From positions 2,031,001-2,095,000 of the forward strand of contig CP106741.1 of assembly GCA_030323305.1 (NCBI GenBank): a stretch of DNA of 64,000 nucleotides, read 5' to 3'. Positions 40,804 through 50,900 of the stretch are shown here, in pieces. Positions within the stretch are counted from its first letter, which is position 1, and each line of letters opens with the position of its first letter. The stretch is from Paenibacillus sp. CC-CFT747. Its GTDB lineage: Bacteria > Bacillota > Bacilli > Paenibacillales > NBRC-103111. Under the pieces are notes generated by a model. That model saw only the letters and a list, made by a program, of their open reading frames with translations, ran no database searches and was not told where the DNA came from. Position numbers and translations under genes: made by a program.

Positions 40804-42429
40804 TTAAGAAGCGACGCTGCCTTGAGCGAGAATCGTCGTCAGTTTGTCTTGGAAAGCCTCGGTTCCCACGCGGTTCACGAACTGATGGAAGCTCTCTCCG
40901 CCGGTCCGGTTTTCTTTGTAGAAGAGGATGAGCTGGGCGAGCACAGGGGCTACATCGTCGCCTTTCACGCGGCCCTTCAGCGCTTTGTTAAGCTGGGCGT
41001 TCGGCCCTAGAATGCCGCCTACGGCGATGTCGAACGCATCGACCATGCCTTCCGGCGTCTTCACCAGGGAGCCCTGGAGCCCGATATCCGCGATATGCTT
41101 CTGGCCGCACGCATTCGGGCAGCCGATGAAGTGAATGCGAACCTCTTCCTCGAGATCCACGTGAGCATCGAGGTATTCCGCGACCCGGCGGGCGCGTTCC
41201 TTCGTTTCGACAATGGCCAGGTTGCAGAACTCGTTCCCCGTGCAGGAAACCGTGCGGCTCATGAAGCGCTTCGGATCCGGAGTCAGGCGGTCAAACACCT
41301 TCTCCTGAAGCAGAGCAGCCACTTTCTCGTTAGGAATGTTCGGAACGATAATGTTCTGGGACATCGTCGTCCGGATGGATCCCGATCCGTATTCATCGGA
41401 GACACGGGCGAGCTCCGTTAGCTCATTGGCATCCAAGCGCCCGACAGGAACGTTCAAGCCGACATAGCTGAGGCCTTCCTGCTTTTGCGGGTGAACCCCA
41501 TCGAAGTAAGCGGCGTTCCAGCCCACAATCCGGTCGTCGCCGGCCGTCTCCAGCTCGCCGGTAAGCTTCTTCAGCTCCTCGAGGAACTTCTCCGGGCCCC
41601 AGTCGGCAACGAGGAATTTCAGACGCGCCTGGTGGCGCTTCTCGCGGTAGCCGAAGTCGCGGAAGATAGTCGTGACGCCAACCGCCACCTTAAGCACTTC
41701 TTCGGGACGAACGAAGACATCAAGCTTCTTCGCCAGGTGAGGCTTGGCCGAGAGACCGCCGCCTACCCACACATGAAAGCCGGTTACGGTTTCCCCGTCG
41801 ATCACTTTGGTGGCCGGGGTGTAAGCCAAGTCATTGATCTCCGCATGGGCGGTGTTATAAATATTGGCGGAGATGGACATTTTATACTTGCGGGGCAGGT
41901 TCGAGAAATCGCGGTTGAGCAGGAAGAACGAAGTAACCTCCTCGACGATGTCCGTCGTATCCATCAGCTCGTCCTTGTCGATCCCGGCCAGAGGATTGCC
42001 GACAATGGTACGAGGGCAGTCTCCGCAAGCCTCGTACGAATACAGGCCTACCGCTTCCAGACGCTTGAAGATATCCGGAAGGTTCTCCACGGTCAGCCAA
42101 TGAAATTGGATGGCTTGGCGGGTGGTCACGTCCACGAGGTTGCGCCCGTAATCACGTGCAATGCCGGCCAAGGCTCTGGCCTGGTCACTCGTCATAACCC
42201 CGCTGTTAATCCGCACGCGCATCATGAAGTGTCCGTCCTTCGGCTTCTGCTCGTACACGCCGGCCCACTTGAAACGGTTCATGTCGTCTTCCGTAATGGC
42301 CGAGTAACCTTCATGGGCGTACTTCTCGATGATCGTGCGGATCACATCGAGTCCGTCCTTCTCCAGCTTCTGCAGCTCAACTTTATTCAGCTTGGACGGG
42401 TCCGCCGCCCAAATCGGTTCATAAGCCAT
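40804..42429 (-). CDS. ferredoxin-type nitrite/sulfite reductase
   Basis: A 541-residue siroheme/4Fe-4S reductase. The cysteine pair motifs SCTGNEFCNLAIVETK (near residue 392) and GCPNACGQ (near 438) that hold the coupled siroheme-cluster are intact. The duplicated ferrodoxin-like half domains are visible (MMRVRINSGVMTSDQARAL; VPVGRLDANELTELARVS). Whether it reduces nitrite or sulfite cannot be decided from sequence by eye. No cys or nas genes are adjacent. ATG 42429 is chosen because it gives the family start MAYEPIWA. A 9-bp inverted repeat lies upstream. Confidence 0.85.
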   Translation of the reverse strand: MAYEPIWAADPSKLNKVELQKLEKDGLDVIRTIIEKYAHEGYSAITEDDMNRFKWAGVYEQKPKDGHFMMRVRINSGVMTSDQARALAGIARDYGRNLVDVTTRQAIQFHWLTVENLPDIFKRLEAVGLYSYEACGDCPRTIVGNPLAGIDKDELMDTTDIVEEVTSFFLLNRDFSNLPRKYKMSISANIYNTAHAEINDLAYTPATKVIDGETVTGFHVWVGGGLSAKPHLAKKLDVFVRPEEVLKVAVGVTTIFRDFGYREKRHQARLKFLVADWGPEKFLEELKKLTGELETAGDDRIVGWNAAYFDGVHPQKQEGLSYVGLNVPVGRLDANELTELARVSDEYGSGSIRTTMSQNIIVPNIPNEKVAALLQEKVFDRLTPDPKRFMSRTVSCTGNEFCNLAIVETKERARRVAEYLDAHVDLEEEVRIHFIGCPNACGQKHIADIGLQGSLVKTPEGMVDAFDIAVGGILGPNAQLNKALKGRVKGDDVAPVLAQLILFYKENRTGGESFHQFVNRVGTEAFQDKLTTILAQGSVAS

Positions 42430-42526
42430 GTTCGTATAAGCCTCCCACAAATTCCGATAAAAATGGTATGAAATATACCTTAATCGTACCACATCAGGGG
42501 GAAGCGTAAACGGAAACTTCTCTAAG

Positions 42527-42566
42527 GTTTTGTTAGGGCAACCGGGCTTTCGGGTTATAACAAAAC
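42527..42566. promoter_or_regulatory. inverted repeat upstream of nitrite/sulfite reductase
   Basis: GTTTTGTTA (42527-42535) and TAACAAAAC (42558-42566) are perfect 9-bp arms separated by 22 bases. The element lies about 100 bp before the reductase and 120 bp before the divergent small membrane gene. It may be an operator; the regulator is unknown. Confidence 0.45.
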
Positions 42567-42608
42567 GTGGCGAAATGTTGACAATGTTGTTACGGATTTC
42601 AAAAAAAC

Positions 42609-42637
42609 TTGCAACGGCTTCCCACAAAAGATAACAT
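42609..42637 (+). promoter_or_regulatory. candidate promoter of the small membrane protein gene
   Basis: TTGCAA (42609-42614), 17 bases and TAACAT (42632-42637), 44 bp before the start codon. Confidence 0.5.
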
Positions 42638-42681
42638 AGAGGAATAGAATAGGTGATTTTTGACTAAGGAGGGTCTCTCTC

Positions 42682-42906
42682 ATGTTTTATTGGGCAGAGG
42701 ATGCACCGGCGGCAGCTGCGGAGGCGGCCAGTACCTTTGACGTGTTCGATCTTTTCATTATTGTGTTTACCATTCTGATTGCATGGGGTGTGTTTCGCTC
42801 CTTGACGGCACGCCAGAAAAATAAGTTCGCGATTGGCTTCGGGATCGTTTCCCTGGTTGTTTTCCTGTTTATGGATTTGATTATGATCCAGCATTGGATG
42901 AGCTAG
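42682..42906 (+). CDS. small two-helix membrane protein (DUF2759-like)
   Basis: A 74-residue protein behind a strong AAGGAGGG site. An Ala/Glu-rich N terminus is followed by two membrane segments (FDLFIIVFTILIAWGVFRSL and FAIGFGIVSLVVFLFMDLIM) joined by a basic loop (TARQKNK). The layout and the AWGVFRSL element resemble small DUF2759 proteins of Bacillales, but the assignment is tentative. Function unknown. A terminator follows. Confidence 0.7.
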   Translation: MFYWAEDAPAAAAEAASTFDVFDLFIIVFTILIAWGVFRSLTARQKNKFAIGFGIVSLVVFLFMDLIMIQHWMS

Positions 42907-42956
42907 GCGAATTCCCTCTCCTTAGGAGAAAGCATCGGAACGGATGGCAGCACGAA

Positions 42957-42985
42957 GAGCCCTTGCCGGAAGGCAGGGGCTTTTT
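42957..42985 (+). terminator. terminator after the small membrane protein gene
   Basis: GAGCCCTTGCC and GGCAGGGGCTTT pair around GGAA, followed by T residues. Confidence 0.8.
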
Positions 42986-42993
42986 GCCGTCTA

Positions 42994-43041
42994 GGTTGTT
43001 CTGCTTTCTCGCCAACGAAGTTACCGGATAAGGCACTAGAA
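42994..43041 (+). repeat. dispersed intergenic repeat copy
   Basis: GGTTGTTCTGCTT (42994-43006) is shared with 36630-36642. TTACCGGATAAGGCA (43021-43035) matches 36641-36655 with one change. GGATAAGGCACTAGAA (43026-43041) recurs exactly at 45377-45392. Confidence 0.5.
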
Positions 43042-43060
43042 ACACCGCAGCTTGCAGGAA

Positions 43061-43100
43061 AAAAGGCCGTTCCTTCCTTAACCGGAAGGGACGGCCTTTT
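43061..43100 (-). terminator. terminator after the sugar isomerase gene
   Basis: AAAAGGCCGTTCCTTCC and GGAAGGGACGGCCTTTT form a 17-bp near-perfect stem with A/T ends on both sides. It is oriented to end the minus-strand isomerase transcript and can act in both directions. Confidence 0.85.
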
Positions 43101-43129
43101 GAAGGTAAGCCGGGTGCGGACGGCGGGGC

Positions 43130-44097
43130 TTACACCCACCACATCTCGCCGACCGGATCGTTGATCAGCACCTGCTTCAGGTTGTCGACGGCTTTGCTGA
43201 AGCCTTCGTTGATCGACATCAGGCCGTCCTCGTGTTCGATGCTCACGACATAGTCGTAGCCCACGAGACGCAGAGCGCTGATGATGTCGGCCCACGTCTT
43301 CAGGTCATGGCCGTAGCCGACGGTGCGGAACTGCCAGGCACGGTCGAGCATCTGGGTGTAGGACTGCATGTCCGTCAAGCCGTAACGGCTGACGTTGATC
43401 GGGTCGATCGTCGTATCCTTCGCATGGAAGTGGTGGATCGCACCGGCCCGTCCCAGAATGTGAACGGCCTGCACCGGATCAATGCCCTGCCACCACATGT
43501 GGCTCGGATCGAGGTTAGCGCCGATGGCTTCTCCTGCCGCCTCACGGAGACGAAGCAGAGTAGCCGGAGTATGTACGGAGAAACCGCCGTGCAGCTCCAG
43601 ACCGATTTTGACGTTATGCTCGGAAGCGAACTTCCCGGTTTCGGTCCAGTAAGGGATAACCTTCTCTTCCCACTGCCACTTCAACAGATCCTGGTAATCG
43701 TTAGGCCAAGGGGAAACCGGCCAGTTCGGGTATTTGGCATTGTCGCTGTCGCCGGGGCAGCCCGAGAACGTATTGACCACGGAAACTTCAAGCTTCTCGG
43801 CGAGCAGGATGGTTTGGCGGATGAGCTCCTGATCGGGCTGGGCCAGCGCCTTCTGCGGATGCAGCGGGTTCGCATGGCAGCTTAGAGCGCTGATGAACAG
43901 ACCGCGGGATTCGATGGCTTTTTTGAAGGCATTCAGCTTGCCGTCGTCGTTAAGAAGCTCGTTAGGGTCGCAGTGAGCATTGCCGGGATAACCCCGGTGC
44001 CGATCTCTACAGCATCCAAGCCTTTGGCTTTGATGTAGTCCAGAGCCTGCTCAAGAGGCTGCTGGGCGAACAAAACGGTAAAAACGCCTAACTTCAT
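43130..44097 (-). CDS. sugar phosphate isomerase/epimerase, TIM barrel (frameshifted in this sequence)
   Basis: A xylose-isomerase-like TIM barrel of 322 residues after restoring one G near 43991 (segment GGYPGNAHCDPNELL). ATG 44097 follows GGAGGTG and gives the family start MKLGVFTVLFAQQPLEQAL. Metal-binding residues are visible in GLELHGG, NLDPSHMWWQG, HHFHAKD and VSIEHED. Such proteins often act on inositol or other sugars, but no partner dehydrogenase or kinase is adjacent, so the substrate is unknown. A TATAAT (44133-44138, minus) lies upstream with a weak -35. Confidence 0.85.
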
Positions 44098-44149
44098 AGG
44101 TACACCTCCAAAAGAGTGAAAAGCTACAATAAATTATACCACGCCTGCC

Positions 44150-45294
44150 TCAAAAAGAAAGGAGACCGCGGTAGATCCGCAGCACCGTCTCCTGGGTTCC
44201 CCCATAGATGATAATGGCGGCGAGAACGGCGAGCTGGGTCAGGAAGCAGCGGAAGTAGAAGTACGGCTTGGAGACCTTTTTCTTGTTGACGAGGGTGGAC
44301 CCGAGCAGGTTCTCCAGCGCCAGCAGAAGCCCGTGGTACACGCCCCAGATGACGTACAGCACCGTAAACCCGTGCCATAAGCCGATGAGCACCATAATGA
44401 GAATGGAGAGGCCGGCGGCCGTCCACCGGGACGGGGTTTTGCGGGAGAAGAACATGAAGATATGGTCGCGGAACCAATCCCCTAGCGTGGCGTGCCAGTT
44501 GCGCCAATACTGCGTCAGGGTAGGGAGAGGAACGGCTTCTTGAAGTTCTCCGGAATGGTGTAGCCGAACAGCCGGCCGATGCCGACCGCGATATCCGAGT
44601 AGCCCGAGAAATCAAAGTACACCCAGGCGTAGAAACACACCATGAGAAAAAGCGACTGCGCCGTATGCAGCTCCCCGGCCAGTACATGATCGAACGCGGT
44701 GGACACCCAGGTGACGAGCACGATCTTCTTGAAGAGGCCGAGGATGATGCGCTTGACCGCTTCCTCGAACTGGGCGGCGTTGATCGAATAGGGCTTCTTC
44801 GTGTCGGCCATGAAATCCCGGAATTTCAGGATCGGGCCCGAGGTAAAGGTCGGAACGAATAGAATATAGTTAAAAAAATCGAGTGCGGGGGCCTTGGCGT
44901 CCTTCCCGAGAAAATACGCGAAATAGTAAGCGTCGATGACCTTCAGCACGTAGTAAATCAAGCCAATCCAGATCACCGCATCGAACAGCGGGTGGGTCCA
45001 GACCTCCATGACGAACAGACGGACGCAGGAGACGGCCGCCACGTTCAGAACAATGGAGAGCACGAACCACAGCTTCCGGTAAGAGGCCGTGCGGCTCAGA
45101 AAGAGGAAGCCCGCATAGTTCAGCGCCGTGTAGACCACGGCGAACAGGAACAGCTTCTGGCTGAACACGCCGAGGAAGGCCAGGTTGAAGAAGAGAAGCA
45201 GGACGCGCTTGTTAAGCGGCCACCACCGGGTCAGCATCAGAACGGCGATCATGCCGGCCATGGCCACGAGGGCATTCATCTTGATGAAGAACAT
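44150..45294 (-). CDS. DltB-like MBOAT O-acyltransferase (frameshifted in this sequence)
   Basis: A 381-residue multi-pass membrane protein of the MBOAT family. It has about ten hydrophobic segments, the DltB-like YWRNWHATLGDWFRDHIFM block (near residues 263-281) and the catalytic histidine in LIGLWHGFTVLY (His308). DltB moves D-alanine from the carrier protein DltC across the membrane. One C is missing near 44522, breaking KKPFLSPTLTQYW. It ends a minus-strand operon with a carrier protein, an amino acid ligase, an SGNH protein and a DltX-like peptide. No dltA is present. Confidence 0.88.
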
Positions 45295-45376
45295 TTCGGA
45301 CTCCTTACTTGGCGCCTAGCGGAAGCGGGTATCCTCCGGTAAGCCCCTTGCTTGACTTAGTGACATTTCCGGTCAT

Positions 45377-45392
45377 GGATAAGGCACTAGAA
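45377..45392 (+). repeat. 16-bp dispersed repeat at the end of the dltX-like gene
   Basis: GGATAAGGCACTAGAA is identical to 43026-43041. Here it covers the stop codon of the dltX-like gene on the minus strand. Confidence 0.5.
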
Positions 45393-45497
45393 CTTCTCAT
45401 AGATAAAGATCCCTTCGCCCGTAAAATAGATCAGGACCAGGATCAGCATAATCAGATAGGCTAGGACTTCGACGGTTTTGCGAATGACAGGAGCCAT
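45387..45497 (-). CDS. DltX-like small membrane peptide
   Basis: A 36-residue open frame (MAPVIRKTVEVLAYLIMLIL to the end GIFIYEKF) with a GGAGG ribosome site seven bases before the ATG. It has one membrane segment (LAYLIMLILVLIYF). It ends in FIYxxF, the hallmark C-terminal motif of DltX (FIYNxF in classical Dlt operons). It overlaps the end of the DltD-like gene and precedes the DltB-like gene, where DltX would be expected to act with DltB/DltD. It is shorter than typical DltX (about 50 residues). The motif, ribosome site and context support a real gene. Confidence 0.72.
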   Translation of the reverse strand: MAPVIRKTVEVLAYLIMLILVLIYFTGEGIFIYEKF

Positions 45498-46392
45498 TCG
45501 TCCACCTCCTTCGTAAACTGCGGGGCCCCTTCTCCCGGTTCAAATGAACCAGGTCATGAAAAAGCTCCTCGGGATAACGGTCCGTCAGGTCGAGCACTGG
45601 AACCTGCCTGGCTTGCAGCCGCCGATTTACCTCGGCCTTCAGGGCGTCGAAGTAGGCCGGGTGAGGGCGGGCCGGGTTGAGCGGCATCCAGACCACCTTG
45701 AAATCAAGGCCCTTGGCCTGCACGTCGTTCAGTACCCGGTCGAGTGCCGCCAGGTTGTCGGCAAAATCGCCGTTCTCCAGCCGGCTGCCGTTGAACAGCT
45801 TCTCATACCGTTCCCAATCCCGGGCGTCCTCCTCGGGCTTGTTGCGGCCGAAGTACAGCTCCTTGTCGTTCCACTTGGGCTCGTAGGCGAACAGCTTGGA
45901 AGAGTCCAGCTCCACCGTGCCTTTGTACAGCTGCCGGGCGGCATCCGTCAAAGCTTCCTTGAAATAGTCCCGGTAGGCGTAGAAGTAGGGCTGATACGCC
46001 TTTTTGTGCCAAGGGTAGGTCGGATCGGTATCGAGCTTGTCCAGCATCGTATGAACGTCGATGCCGAGCACGAGCTGGTCCTTCACCTCGTACCAGGGAT
46101 GCTCCAGAATGGCCTGGAGATCGGTTATTTTTCCGTAGGAAAGTCCCATTTCCACGAGGGGATAACGGGACTTGTCCTCCACATAGGCGCCGGTGACCGC
46201 CGAGTTTCCGAAGAAGACCCGTCCGCTGTCGGCGCCGCCGTGATGGGAGATCGTTTTGGTAAAGTCGTTCTTTCGGAACCGCATGGACGTCACCATCGGA
46301 TTCCAGTACGCGGCTGCGGCATCCACCAGGAAGAAGCCGAGGAGTAGCAGCAGAACGAACCGGATGCTCCGGATAAATTGCCAAGCCTTCAT
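45461..46392 (-). CDS. DltD-like SGNH-fold membrane-anchored protein (frameshifted in this sequence)
   Basis: A 310-residue protein with an N-terminal signal anchor (IRFVLLLLLGFFLVDAAAAY). The catalytic-type serine is in FFGNSAVTGAY (Ser64) and the Asp/His pair in HDLVHLNREKGAPQF (Asp280, His283). This is the order of DltD/AlgX-like SGNH hydrolases or acyltransferases. One G is missing near 45523. DltD is thought to move D-alanine from DltB or an intermediate onto lipoteichoic acid outside the cell. It lies between the ligase and the DltX-like gene. Confidence 0.8.
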
Positions 46393-46407
46393 CGCTAAAC
46401 CTACTTC

Positions 46408-47600
46408 TTACAAAGATTTTTGCTTCCACGCCTCATACTGCTCGCGGAAGGCGGCCGGCCAATGGGCTTCATTCAGTCCGAATTGGGACAGGAACGCGAA
46501 TGCCCAGCGTTCGATGCCGAAGCCTACGCAGCCGGTGACGGCGGGACGCTTGCCCATTTTGATATTAAAGGCATTGCCGAACGTGTTGCTGTGAAAATTG
46601 ACCGAGGAGCAGGCGATCGATTTGTCGAGATACGGGATCGTCAGGCGAAGCTCGTACTTCATCTCCTGGTTGCGCTGGAACGAGGCCTTCGTCTGGAAAT
46701 CGTTCGTGAAGAACGGGTCGTTCGCGATTTCCATGAAGCTGTCCACTTCCCACTCGGCGGCCAGTTCTTTCAGGTATTCCATGGATTTCAACCGGTTCTC
46801 CTTCACGAAATCCGGCTTGCCGACGAAAATGATCTCCCGCATGCTGAAATCGAGCAAACGTCCGAAGTCGCTGTGGTTCTTCGATTCGAAGCGGTGGCAC
46901 TTGGAAATGGCCGTGACCACGACGCCGTCTCCCTCGAGCACCTCATCCTGCAGCCCTTCGTAGCAATGGTAGCAGGTGGAAGGATTCATGGTGAATTTCG
47001 GCTTCGGCATCGTCTCATCGAGAGACAGCGGATCGGCCAGCCTCCAGCCCCCGAGGTCGCGCACCGACTGCGAGAACGCTTCGATGACGTCGAGGTCCTC
47101 CCGTAAGTGAGTCAGGAAGTGAATGTGCTCCGGGAACGAGGTGAAGTGGTTCGTCTTGTTCAGCGTTTCGCTGTGAATGACGGCCGGGTAATGCTCCTCC
47201 TTCACGTCGAAGCGGTTGGCAACCTTCGTGACGAAGGCATAGTCCATGAACCGCATAAGACTCGAGAACGGCTCCCGGAAAATGAACAGCCCCGGCTCAA
47301 GCACCTTGATGATTTTGCGTTCGACAAGCTCAGCGATAATATCTCCGTTGTACGGCTTCGGCCCCTTATTCTCGAACAGGATGCTCTCCTTGAAGCCAAA
47401 GTCTCCTTGGAGAAGCGGTCGATCAGGCGGTTTACCTGGGCTTCGATCCCTTCATTGCCTTTGGGGGAATGGTGCACGATGCGAAGTGTTCCATCCTCAA
47501 GCGAAATATCTTCGATCGTTTCATCGACGAAAGCGGAGGCGTATTTGACCTGCCCGTGCTGGGAGGGAGCGAGCCGCTCCAGCGAGATGATGCATTCCAT
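46408..47600 (-). CDS. amino acid:carrier-protein ligase, seryl-tRNA-synthetase-like (frameshifted in this sequence)
   Basis: A 397-residue class II synthetase core without a tRNA-binding domain. Motif 2-like CHRFESKN...GRLLDFSMREIIFVG and motif 3 GFGIERWAFAFL are clear. Cys210, Glu256 and Cys358 are spaced as in the zinc site (Cys-Glu-Cys) of SerRS-like amino acid:[carrier protein] ligases, which adenylate small amino acids such as glycine or alanine and load them onto phosphopantetheine. One base is missing near 47408 (segment FLQGDFGFKESILF). It begins five bases after the carrier-protein gene, so partner identity is clear. The amino acid used cannot be read from sequence. Confidence 0.85.
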
Positions 47601-47604
47601 GAGG

Positions 47605-47856
47605 TTACCTCCCTGTTTTCTGACCGATAAAGGCGGCGATTTCGTTAATGGTGTTCATGGGGTAAAGCATGAGGTCCTGGTTCGTCACCCGGACGTTATA
47701 CGTTTTCTCGATATGAGCGATCAGAGCGGCCGCTCCGATGGAGTCGATATAGCCGTAGTCAAAAAGATGAACCTCCGGCGTGAACTCGTCGTCATCGGGT
47801 TCGATTTCGTAGCGTTCGCGAATATGGGCTTCCAGTTCCTTGGCAATGCTGTCCAT
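47605..47856 (-). CDS. acyl-carrier-type protein, partner of the amino acid ligase
   Basis: An 83-residue four-helix carrier protein with the phosphopantetheine-attachment serine in YGYIDSIGAAAL (Ser39). It is acidic (EIEPDDDEFTPEV), like DltC and other ACPs. ATG 47856 follows AGGAGG. It lies directly upstream of the SerRS-like ligase and four genes before a DltB-like acyltransferase, so it is probably the DltC equivalent. It needs a holo-ACP synthase encoded elsewhere. Confidence 0.9.
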   Translation of the reverse strand: MDSIAKELEAHIRERYEIEPDDDEFTPEVHLFDYGYIDSIGAAALIAHIEKTYNVRVTNQDLMLYPMNTINEIAAFIGQKTGR

Positions 47857-47921
47857 GGTGGATTCCTCCTGATTAAATAATGAAGTAGGGATGTCCGGCA
47901 TCCGTTCCCAAAAAGCCGAGG

Positions 47922-50900
47922 TTACGGGGAGCGCACGGTCAGGCTGACCGCCGCCCCGAAATGAGTGACGGTATACGTATGCTGCTCTTGGTTTTCTTCG
48001 ATTTGCAGGTCCGGTCCTTCCATCACGAGTGGCGAAGGGCTGTACAGCTTGATCTGCTGCATGCCGTCCGCGTTCAGCCGGATCGTCCACACCGCGCCGT
48101 CCTTCTGGATCTCGGTCGGGACGTTGGAGCGTACGACATGCCTTCCCGCTTCCCCGAAGGAGACGCCGAGCTTCGTCGGGCCGGCCAATCCGGCATACAA
48201 GGTGCCGTGCTGAGCCGTATGGAAGTCGGAGCTTACGGCAAGCGGTGCTTGGGCAAAAGACTTGCCCGGCTCGATGGCGACTCCGAGTGTGCCCGCATAG
48301 CCGCCGGCCTGGGAAGGCACGCTTCCGGCAGGCGTCAGCATGACGTTCAGGTGGACGCCCTTGCCGAGCTTGTCCTTCAAGCGGTCGACCAGGTAGCTTC
48401 CCCAGGATTGCGAGACGGTCACCCGGGAATTCAGCGTCGTCAGGAACGACTGGGCCATCTGGATCTCGGTCATGAAGTTATAATCGTATTGGGTCCGGAT
48501 GCTGTCCGTGTAGGTCACGTACCGCATCGCGTTCTCGTATTTCAGCCGGCGCGCGTTCTTCTCCTCATCGGAGAGAGAAACGGCCGCAGGAAAATGGTAC
48601 TCGATATGATCGAAATAGTCGATCGGCATATCCTGGGCGATGTACGCCTCGAAGATGTCCTTGCTCGATCCCGTTTCGTTCTCCCACAGATTCGGGGCGG
48701 GCGTGTAGATGAGCATCGGCCGTTTCACGGACGGATCCGAGAGCTGGAACGGCAGGCCCCACATGTAATCCGGGCCGTACTGCGGCTCGGACGGCGAATG
48801 GGAAGGACGGAAGCCGAAGTTGAACCAGATGCCCGCGTTGTTCTCGTTTAGCAGCGTCTGCAGGCGGTTCGGGTTGTTGATGCGCCACGTGTGCTGGTTC
48901 GTGCCTGTTTCGGTCCAAGGCAGGTTCAGGGCGCCGAACGCTTTGCGGTGCAGGGCGATCTCCGTTTTCTCCTGCTCATCGCTTAAGTAATTATGAAAAT
49001 ACAAGTGCGGGTACAGCTCCAGGTAATGGTCCTTCGCATAGGTCAAGAACTCGTTCAGCTCGGCCTTGTACGGGAACTTCGGATCGTCCAGGGCGACGGC
49101 CGGTCCGAATTCGAGCTGGCCGACGATCAGGTCGTCCTTGCCGTCGTGGTTGATGTCATACCAGAGCGGCACGCTGTTGTGCCCGCCGACAAGGGCGGGG
49201 GTGCCCATCTGGTTGAGGTTGTCGCCGCCGAGCGGATCCCGCTTCGCCCAGCCGCCGCTTTCGCGCACGAACACCTGAACGTCGCCTTCGCTGCCCCCGA
49301 CCGCCAGGTCGGGCCGGCCGTCGCCGTTCAGGTCGCGCAACGACGGCGCCGCAAAGCGCCCGCGGATCCGCGCGGCTTCCTCCGGCGCGCCGAACGCGCC
49401 GGGCCGCCCCGCGAGCCCGCGGTAGACTCGGACGATGCCGTCGGCATCCCCGACCACGAGGTCGGGAATGCCGTCTCCGTCCACGTCGCCCACCGCGGGC
49501 GCGGCGTAAGCGCCGACGCGCGCCGGCTGGCCGCCAGCCTGCACCGGCACCGGAGCGGAGAACCGCAGCCCGCCCTCCCCGAGGGCGAGCAGCAGGTCCC
49601 CGCGCTCGTTGCCGAGGAGCAGGTCGGGCCGGCCGTCGCCGTTCGCGTCGAGCACCGTCGGGGCGGTGTAGGCGCCCGCGGCGAGCGGCCCTCCGCCGGC
49701 GAGCTGGAGCGGCTCGGCCGGACCGAACGCGTCCGGCGGCGTGAGCCCCTCCGGCAACGGCTGGTCCGCGTAGGCGGCCGGGCGGCTGCCCAGGCCGCGG
49801 TACACCGCGAGCGTGCCGTCGGCGCTGCCGGTGATCAGGTCGACGCGGCCGTCGCCGTCCAGGTCGGCGAGCGCCGGGTACGCCCGGTACGGCAGCTCGA
49901 TCGGATCACCCAAGGACTTATACTTGGGGTAGTTCGCCTGCAGCAGTGGGCCGCTGTCTCCCGAGAGCCGGACCCCGCTTCCGTAGTACGAGTTCACGTA
50001 CGGGCCGGTAAAATGGGGCTTGGCCGACGTTCCCGTGTTCAGATGAACCGTCACGTCCTCATGCCACTGGCCCCAATCGAAGGCAGCCCGGACGAGCGAG
50101 AACGAAGGAATCATATTGTGCTGCTTCAAGAGCTCCGCCCACTGGATCGCTTCCTTGTCGCGGAACGCCGGGAGCGCCTCAAAATGATTCTGGTACGCCA
50201 TGGCCGGACGCCCGTAAGGGCCGAGCACCTTCTTCACGCTGTAGCCGTACCGCTCCTTCGCGACATACGCGAGGAATTCGTTGCGCAGCTGGTAATTGGC
50301 CGTGGCGAAGCCGAACTGGAAGTAAGCGTCGAGCGGAAGCTCCGACCGGTCGAAATAAGCGACGCTCGGCTTAGGTGCGAGGTTCCCTTTGTCCTGCTGG
50401 ATCCGTTCGGCGAAGCCCCGCTTCGGGTCCATCCCGCTCTGCAGGTCGAAGCCGGTCAAGAAATACCGGTTCGGCAGGAACGAGGAAGCGAGCAGCACGC
50501 TGCCCTTGCCCTCCTGGTTCACGGTCATCAGGGACAAGCCGTTCAGCGAAACGAGTGTTTCCGCCGTTGTCGGCACGAGCCCTTTGCCCCAGACGAAGCC
50601 CGGCAGATGGCTCATGCCGACGTGGTTCTTGAAATTGCCCGCGAACAGCTGGACCACCTCCTGCATGCCCGAAGCATGGGCATCCACCTGCGGGTACGTG
50701 AAGGCCAGCCCTCCGGCGGCTTCCGCCGGAACGTCCTGAACGGCCGAGCCGCCGAGGAAACTCGCAGGGAAATCGGAGGCGAAATCGTTCTCAAGGAACA
50801 GGTGGCCCCCTCCCGCACGTAAGTCTCCAGCTTGCCTGCCGAGGACTGGAGAAGCCCGGTTCCCGCAAGACCGGGGTCCAGATAGACGGCATCGTACGAG

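Noticed and set aside
41485..42471. Plus-strand frame opposite the nitrite/sulfite reductase
   Set aside because: Antisense shadow of a conserved enzyme with no ribosome site or family match.
45397..45460. C-terminal extension of the DltD-like protein to 45397
   Set aside because: It arises from the missing G near 45523; the restored frame stops at 45461 and the region belongs to the DltX-like gene.
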